Shown one piece after another: positions 58,149 through 64,000 of a stretch of DNA of 64,000 bases. This DNA is from Erigeron canadensis (lineage: Eukaryota; Streptophyta; Magnoliopsida; Asterales; Asteraceae). A model generated the notes under the pieces. That model saw only the letters and a list, made by a program, of their open reading frames with translations. It did not search any database and was not told the origin of the DNA. The stretch spans positions 39,130,275 to 39,194,274 of the forward strand of contig NC_057764.1 of NCBI RefSeq assembly GCF_010389155.1. The letters run 5' to 3'. Each line of letters starts with the position of its first letter. The first letter of the stretch is position 1. The position numbers were made by a program, and so were the translations under genes.

Positions 58149-60209
58149 ATGGAGACTACTCCAGTGGAGAGTAATGCACTGGTTAACGTAGAAATGCAGC
58201 CCGAGTATTTTGACACATCAATCAATGATGTGGAGGCACCTCCAACCAAACGCAGAAAGAAGAAGTCTATAGTTTGGGAATATTTCACTATAGAAAACAT
58301 TGGTGAAGGAGTTAGAAGAGCCTGCTGTAAACAATGTAAGCAATCCTTTGCTTACAGCACTGGGTCAAAAGTTGCAGGCACCAGTCATCTAAAACGTCAC
58401 ATCGCCAAGGGAGGGTGCCCAGTTTTTCTGCGTAATCAAGAGAATGGCCCTTCAACTCCCTTAAGTGCACCTTCCAAGATGGGTGGCAACTCTGTGGGTC
58501 CCAACAGTGATGCCCCTAAAAAGCGTTACAGAACTCCAAGTATTACTTACTCTGCATATGACCCTGATCGGTGCCGCCAAGAAATGGCTCGAATGATCAT
58601 ACTCCATGATTATCCCCTTCACATGGTCGAACATGCAGGTTTCATGGCATTTGTGCATAACCTTCAGCCAAATTTTAACATGGTTAACTTCAGTACGGTT
58701 CAAGGTGACTGTGTGGCAACTTATCTTAGAGAAAAACAGACCATTCAGAAGTTGATTGACGGTATGCCTGGGCGGATTTGCCTTACACTTGACCTCTGGA
58801 ACTCACACAATACAACGGGCTATGTTTTTGTAACGGGCCAGTTCATTGATAGTGAGTGGAAGATACACAAAAAGCTACTAAATGTTGTGATGGAACCGTA
58901 TCCTGAGTCTGATTCAGCTTTCAGTCATGCAGTATCCGCCTGTTTATCAGATTGGAACATGGAGGGAAGATTATTCTCTCTCACCATAAACCATCCTTTG
59001 AGTGAAGTTGGGATTAATAGTCTCAGAAGTTTGCTTTCAGAGAAGAGCACGAAGATCCTTGATGGTCAACTGTTGCTTACTAGTTGCTTTGCTCGATCCC
59101 TAAGCTGCATTGCTCAAGAAGCACTGAAGGCGGGTCAAGAAACAGTTAAGAAAGTAAGAGACTGTGTGAAGTATGTAAAAACATCAGAATCCTTAGAGGA
59201 GAAATTTCTCGCCCTTAAACAACAACTTCAAGTTCTCAGCACCAAAACTTTATCACTTGATGATCAGACCCAATGGAATACAACTTATGAAATGTTGGTT
59301 GCAGCTTCTGAGTTGAAGCAAGTGTTTTCCTGCTTGGATACTTTAGATCCTGATTATAGTAAAGGCCCAACTGTTGAAGAGTGGAAACTTGTGGACAATC
59401 TTTGCATGTATTTGAAGCTACTTTTTAATACTGCGAATCTGCTAACATCATCAACTGTATCCACAGCTAATACGTTCTTTCATGAGGCATGGAAGCTTCA
59501 GTTGGAGCTAACCCGTGCATCTACGATGGAAGACCAGGCCATCAGCACTTTGACGAAGCCAATGCAAGAAAGTTTTAACAAATATTGGAAAAGTAGTTGC
59601 TTGATGTTAGCGATTGCAGTTGTTATGGACCCCCGGTTTAAGATGAAGCTAGTTGAATTTAGCTTCACAAAGATCTATGGCGATGAGGCGGCGTCCTACA
59701 TCAAGATTGTGGATGAAGGCATCCATGAACTTTTTCTAGAGTATGTGGCACTTCCGTTGCCACTAACCCCTGCTTTTGCCGAAGAAGTAAATGGTGAAAC
59801 TGGGCACGTGAAACAAGAGGGTGGCAGAGGATCAAACAATGGCCTTGGACTGACGGATTTTGATGTTTACATCATGGAGAGTACAAGTCAACAGTCAAAG
59901 TCAGAGTTGGATCAGTACTTGGAAGAGTCACTGTTGCCTAGGATTCATGAATTTGATGTTATGGGATGGTGGAAGCTGAACAAGGTCAAGTACCCAACCC
60001 TATCAAAGATGGCCCATGATATCTTGACAGTTCCCGTGTCGACGGTTTCTCCTGGGTCGGTTTTTGACACAGGTATTAATGAGATGGACCATTATCGTTG
60101 CTCTTTAAGGCCTGAGACGGTGGAGGCGCTTTTCTGTGCTAAGGACTGGATGCACAGTGAACCGATAGAGAGTGCTGACACTGCTGTGAAGATGGAGTTT
60201 CCAATTTAG
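58149..60209 (+). CDS. DAYSLEEPER-like domesticated hAT transposase, 686 aa
   Basis: It encodes a nuclear DNA-binding protein derived from a hAT transposase; Arabidopsis DAYSLEEPER (At3g42170) is needed for normal development. The start is the ATG at 58149, 22 bp after a splice acceptor; upstream in-frame GTG/TTG codons belong to the intron. Features: acidic N-terminus, a basic nuclear signal KRRKKK (34-39), a BED zinc finger (C60, C63, H80, H84; GTSHLKRH), ICLTLDLWNS, a central hAT region with LDDQTQWNTTYEMLVAASEL, MDPRFKMKLVEFSF, and the C-terminal dimerisation region SELDQYLEE...WWKLNKVKYPTLSKMAHDIL. One uninterrupted coding exon, length equal to the family, with no hAT inverted repeats found at its edges; all this fits a host gene rather than an active transposon. 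An AATAAA signal is at 60265-60270. Confidence 0.95.
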   Translation: METTPVESNALVNVEMQPEYFDTSINDVEAPPTKRRKKKSIVWEYFTIENIGEGVRRACCKQCKQSFAYSTGSKVAGTSHLKRHIAKGGCPVFLRNQENGPSTPLSAPSKMGGNSVGPNSDAPKKRYRTPSITYSAYDPDRCRQEMARMIILHDYPLHMVEHAGFMAFVHNLQPNFNMVNFSTVQGDCVATYLREKQTIQKLIDGMPGRICLTLDLWNSHNTTGYVFVTGQFIDSEWKIHKKLLNVVMEPYPESDSAFSHAVSACLSDWNMEGRLFSLTINHPLSEVGINSLRSLLSEKSTKILDGQLLLTSCFARSLSCIAQEALKAGQETVKKVRDCVKYVKTSESLEEKFLALKQQLQVLSTKTLSLDDQTQWNTTYEMLVAASELKQVFSCLDTLDPDYSKGPTVEEWKLVDNLCMYLKLLFNTANLLTSSTVSTANTFFHEAWKLQLELTRASTMEDQAISTLTKPMQESFNKYWKSSCLMLAIAVVMDPRFKMKLVEFSFTKIYGDEAASYIKIVDEGIHELFLEYVALPLPLTPAFAEEVNGETGHVKQEGGRGSNNGLGLTDFDVYIMESTSQQSKSELDQYLEESLLPRIHEFDVMGWWKLNKVKYPTLSKMAHDILTVPVSTVSPGSVFDTGINEMDHYRCSLRPETVEALFCAKDWMHSEPIESADTAVKMEFPI

Positions 60210-61855
60210 CTGGCTCGGTTTGGTAGTTACCTTTCTTCTCCTTTAGATTTTGTGCAGGTTATGGTAATAAATAGGATTGAGTAGTAGTAGTAGTAGTATG
60301 TGTTCAGGTGTATTTTTAGACTAAATGTTGCATGTGGAGATTTGTGTTTAAATTTGCAAGATTCTTACCTAGTTTTATGTGTGGTCTGTTACCTGGTCAA
60401 GTTTGTGTTGATGGTTAGGGCTAAAGGGTGTGCAAATATCTGTTCAGTTTGACATGACCAAAGAAACGGTTTCATGATATTCAGCATTTCAGCTTGGTTA
60501 TTAGTTCTGCAGTTTTTTCTTAAAAAACGTAATATGAAATTTTGCTGTTTGGTTTTGGTTTGGAAATGGAACTGAAGCGACCAAGACATTCCTTGAAAGA
60601 CATGAATTTTTTTTTCAAACTTGTATCTGACAGCACTGTGTTATATTTATATCTTCAGATTAGAAAACCTTGCTTTTGTATTTTGTTGCTAGTTTACGAG
60701 TCCGGTATTTGGTCCCACTTTTCTTGCCGCATCTGTGTAGGGTGTATCAACCAAGCCGGATCATGGCAGTAACAAATTGAAATAGCAAGAAATTAAGGCT
60801 TTGATCGTTTATTAACAACTTGTCTCAAGGTTGAACAAGCTTGAACCCGAATGTTTTATTATTGTTTGTGCTTGAAGTTCGTTTAATGGTTTGACTTGTT
60901 AAAATCCTATAGCTGTAGGCACAACTGGACCAGGTAATAGACAACACAAAACTAGAGTAAGTGAGTAATAATCACACAAGACTAAAGCTCAAGATTAATA
61001 ATCACACAAAACTAGATTTTGTTAAGCTTGTTTGGTTTGGAATAAATAAACAAGACGAGTCAAATATTAATTTTCATGCTTGGTTCGTGTAACTTTTGTT
61101 CCAATTTAACTCAGTTTTGTAAATATGAAAAGTTCAAAACAAAAGGGTGTACCAATTTGATGAGAGTTGATCAATATGGAAGAAGAGAATATAAAATTCG
61201 TAAATCTACAATATAATCAACCAAATAATGAGAGTTTAACACACATACTTTTAACGTGGATAACCTACTCAAAACGAGGGAAGTAAAAACCACATGACCA
61301 AACCAAGTCTATGAACTAGTTATTCACTAGTGCCAAATCAGATAATACACGTTTTTTCAAGTATAAACTAGTTATGAATCACCAACACTCACGATTTATG
61401 AATCAACAATTCTAAGTTGTTCGATAGAACTCACCAATACAACAACAAAATCAGACATATGTTCTTCATTATCCATATCGAAAACCTCAAGTTTGTATTT
61501 GGTTAACTGACATTGCACCATATTCCTCAATTTGTCTGTGTTCTGTTTTCAACCCGATGAATATGAGTTTGGGTTCAATTGTGCATGTCAGGATCCTTGA
61601 TTTTGGTTGCAAACATATCTTCATATATGGGATGAACAGATTATTATCCATAAGTAATAAGTTCCAGTATTTATAGTAAAAAGAAATAAACTTACATTAG
61701 TAATGTTATTATTAGTATAGAAAAGAGCTACAAAGAATTCTATCAATGATCCAATTTTTCATATTTCAGGCAATAAGCCTAAGAATTAATAAGGGTATAT
61801 CCCTTCAATAACACCATCATGCTACTTTATATCTATTTTAAAGCTTATAATTAAT
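60210..61855. other. Convergent 3' flanks, intergenic
   Basis: It holds the 3' UTR of the DAYSLEEPER-like gene, with (GTA)n at 60282-60299, and that of the raffinose-synthase-like gene. No other gene is recognised; the frames at 60389-60589 and 60542-60772 show no domain. Confidence 0.5.
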
Positions 61856-64000
61856 TCAGAAATGAATCTTGACATAATGACACATCTGATCCTCAGGCAT
61901 ATGATTCAAGTTCAAAATCACCAGCCCAGATTCTGAATCATATGCAAATCCAACTTCACTTGGTCCAACTATGCACCTTTTGGGATTAGCCGTCGAGTAT
62001 GCACCAAACCTTCCACATCCCTTGACCTTCATAGCCACAATCACCGAACCACTTTCAACTATGTACTCTAGCTCATCAATGGCTCCACCACCATTGAACA
62101 TGTCAATCAGCCCTAAGGGGCCAAAACTCATATCCGGCCCCAAAACCTTAATGGGTGTAACTGTAAAAATTTCATGTTCAAGAACATTTAACGAAACTGG
62201 TATGGCAACATCATGAGGTAGAACAGTAAGCTCTCCAGTATGATGACGGTACACCACACTGTCCCCAGACCAATCGTGACCCACTGCAGCATCACTAATG
62301 AGGTGCACGTCACCAGCCCTGATAGTTCCAGTTATAGCAATGGTTTGGGTTTCATGGAAAGCGTTTTTTCGTTCAGTAGCGTTCCATGCAGCTCCTTGAC
62401 AGTTATAAACACCGATAACTCCAGTGTACTTATTCATATTCCAAATCTTTAACAAGCTAACACCATCACGGGCTGGGTCAGTAAAAAGACAATCTTTAGT
62501 AGGTCTACCTGGCAATCGGGCTCGAAGCACAGAGCCATCAGGCAATACAAGTTTCTTCAAAAGATCAAAATTATGCTTCCCAGGAGCATCACTACAAATA
62601 AACATTTAAAATTAAGCCATACTCCAAATAGTCAAATCTTATTTTTACATATTTAGTATATCAACTATGATTATATATTACCTTACGTAAATCGGGCCAC
62701 CACTAATAGCCCTTGCAGATGCATGGTACTCAGCTGCAGGATGTAGCGAATGGAACATATCCCAATCGGGCTGCATAAATTCTCCAAGAAACACACTGTT
62801 GTAAGCCACGGCTGCAATATGGATAGTGTGTGAAACAGGATCACGAGGATAGAAATCATCTGAAGCCCGAACCACTGCTGTTTGTTGAGAGCTGGTTACA
62901 TGGTTCACTCATCAGTAATCAAATATATACACAAACATGTATAATGTATTGCAGATACAAGAAAGATGTCAAGGGATTACCTATATAGGGAATCTGTGTT
63001 GTGGCTCATACAGGCAATGCAGCCATTATCTGGAAAATTCCGAGCAATAGATGCATCAAGTGCCTGATGGTACTGTCGGGTTAGTGCAACCCGACCACCA
63101 AAACCAGTTCCGAGCGTCTCCAAAATGCTCTGCACATCGACCTTGACCCCATCAACACCGGCTGCAGCCAGGTAGCTGTGTAAATTGTTGTAAAATTTGA
63201 AAACTTTTTTCGGGTCCATTACTCCCAAACCTTGTAAAGCCAATACATCGGTCTTCCATGTAGGATCATTAGCGACAATCTCTTTTGAGGCTATTGGATA
63301 TTTTATCAACGGCCCGTATTCCTCCATACCCTCTGCATCAGGGCGGACCCCACCCCAATACCCTACAATCGCGTGCCACACATACACATATTTCAGCCCG
63401 TATGTATTTTTCGCGACATTTACTATGTTCTTGATCCCAGTTGTCGGGTCATCCTTGTTTTGAAACTTTTCATTTTCTTTAATGCTAGTTAGCCTCATCA
63501 AAGGTTGTGATTCTTCTTCTTCCTCAATCTTTTTAGCATCTGATCCAACAGACTGCCATCCATCATCAATGATCACGAATTTTGCAGGGGTCCCACCTTC
63601 AGCCAAACTTTTTAATCCGGACTCGACCCCTTCTTGAGTCACGTCTTGATAAAATGCGTCCCAAGTACACCACCCAAAATAATCAACTATCCCGGGAAGC
63701 TTTTTATCCTCACGTTGCTTAAACGTCTTCAGATGCAACTTAACTACATTAATTGCATCTGAAATCGTACTAAAAGGGTCTGTTCCCACACCAACATAAA
63801 CCGTGTGTGAAAAAACAGACCCTTTAATATCCACATCACCACTCTCAACACAAACTTCGAGCTCGTCTGAAGTATTACCTTGCAGACAAGCTCGAAAAGA
63901 CCCTTCAGTTAATGGCAAAAAGACAATATACACCTTTTCACTCTCCTCAACAGTTTCCATCAATAGAAACTGTGTCTCCAATGGAATTTCACTTCCTTTA
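61856..64000 (-). CDS. Raffinose synthase / SIP-type alkaline alpha-galactosidase-like protein, 3' part, 5' end outside window
   Basis: This is a GH36-family protein (galactinol-sucrose galactosyltransferase or seed imbibition protein), a cytosolic enzyme of raffinose-family sugar synthesis or alpha-galactoside breakdown. Three exons join in frame at GT-AG sites: 64000-62981 (continuing right), 62891-62682 and 62591-61856 (TGA at 61858-61856), together about 654 residues. Relatives are about 750-780, so about 100 N-terminal residues are missing to the right. Visible motifs: [46 protein letters not shown] with the presumed nucleophile Asp, [11 protein letters not shown] with the presumed acid/base region, and [11 protein letters not shown]...[16 protein letters not shown]. 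The last block is closer to the SIP1/SIP2 (RFS1/RFS2-like) group than to the main seed raffinose synthase. No lesion is seen. Substrate choice cannot be settled here. Confidence 0.92.

Noticed and set aside
1..64000. CRISPR arrays, bacterial operons, riboswitches, phage or organelle insertions
   Set aside because: No direct-repeat/spacer array was seen. All genes are plant nuclear type with introns, and no plastid or mitochondrial gene sequence was recognised.

Overview
The window is plant nuclear DNA from a eudicot. The genes carry spliceosomal GT-AG introns, the intergenic DNA is very AT-rich, and transposon debris fills most of the space. The gene set is plant-specific: a TOPLESS-family co-repressor, a GT17 glycosyltransferase, a calmodulin-like protein, MIR396 genes, a DAYSLEEPER-type domesticated hAT protein and a raffinose-synthase/SIP protein. 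The repeat style suggests Asteraceae, but that is an inference from general familiarity, not a demonstrated assignment.

Layout. 119-5236 (-): first 19 coding exons of a TOPLESS-related gene, whose 3' part lies left of the window. 5.9-13.1 kb: non-coding DNA dominated by short non-autonomous Helitrons (A^TC...hairpin...CTAG/CTCG^T), one of them holding a nested solo LTR. 13148-14230 (-): intact GT17 gene. 15.8-19.2 kb: Helitrons plus a cluster of foldback/MITE elements sitting in (TA)n tracts. 19.7-20.2 kb: solo LTR with AATTT target duplication. 20.75 kb (-): damaged tRNA-Asp(GTC) with a duplicated 5' part. 21248-23340: PIF/Harbinger-like element with only a decayed Myb/SANT-like ORF1. 23.9-24.3 kb: orphan CACTA end. 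26109-26801 (-): membrane-anchored calmodulin-like gene. 27.4-34.6 kb: Helitrons, SINE-like units, a LINE fragment and a Tourist MITE. 35.0 kb (+) and 47.1 kb (-): two convergent MIR396 hairpins. Between them, at 40662-43302, is a second Harbinger element with only the transposase gene, complete in frame except for one TAG codon. 47.7-52.8 kb: Helitrons, hAT MITEs (one nested) and a MULE-type element with 9-bp target duplication. 58149-60209 (+): DAYSLEEPER-like gene with a long 5'-leader intron. 61856-64000 (-): 3' part of a raffinose synthase/SIP-type gene.

The host genes are unrelated in function (repression, glycan processing, calcium sensing, miRNA control of growth, a domesticated transposase, galactosyl-sugar metabolism) and form no operon-like unit. 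The most system-like observation is the pair of Harbinger elements 17 kb apart: they have related termini and the same TAA target duplication, and each carries one half of the two-protein Harbinger machinery. The second is the linked convergent MIR396 pair, which would feed the same GRF target network.
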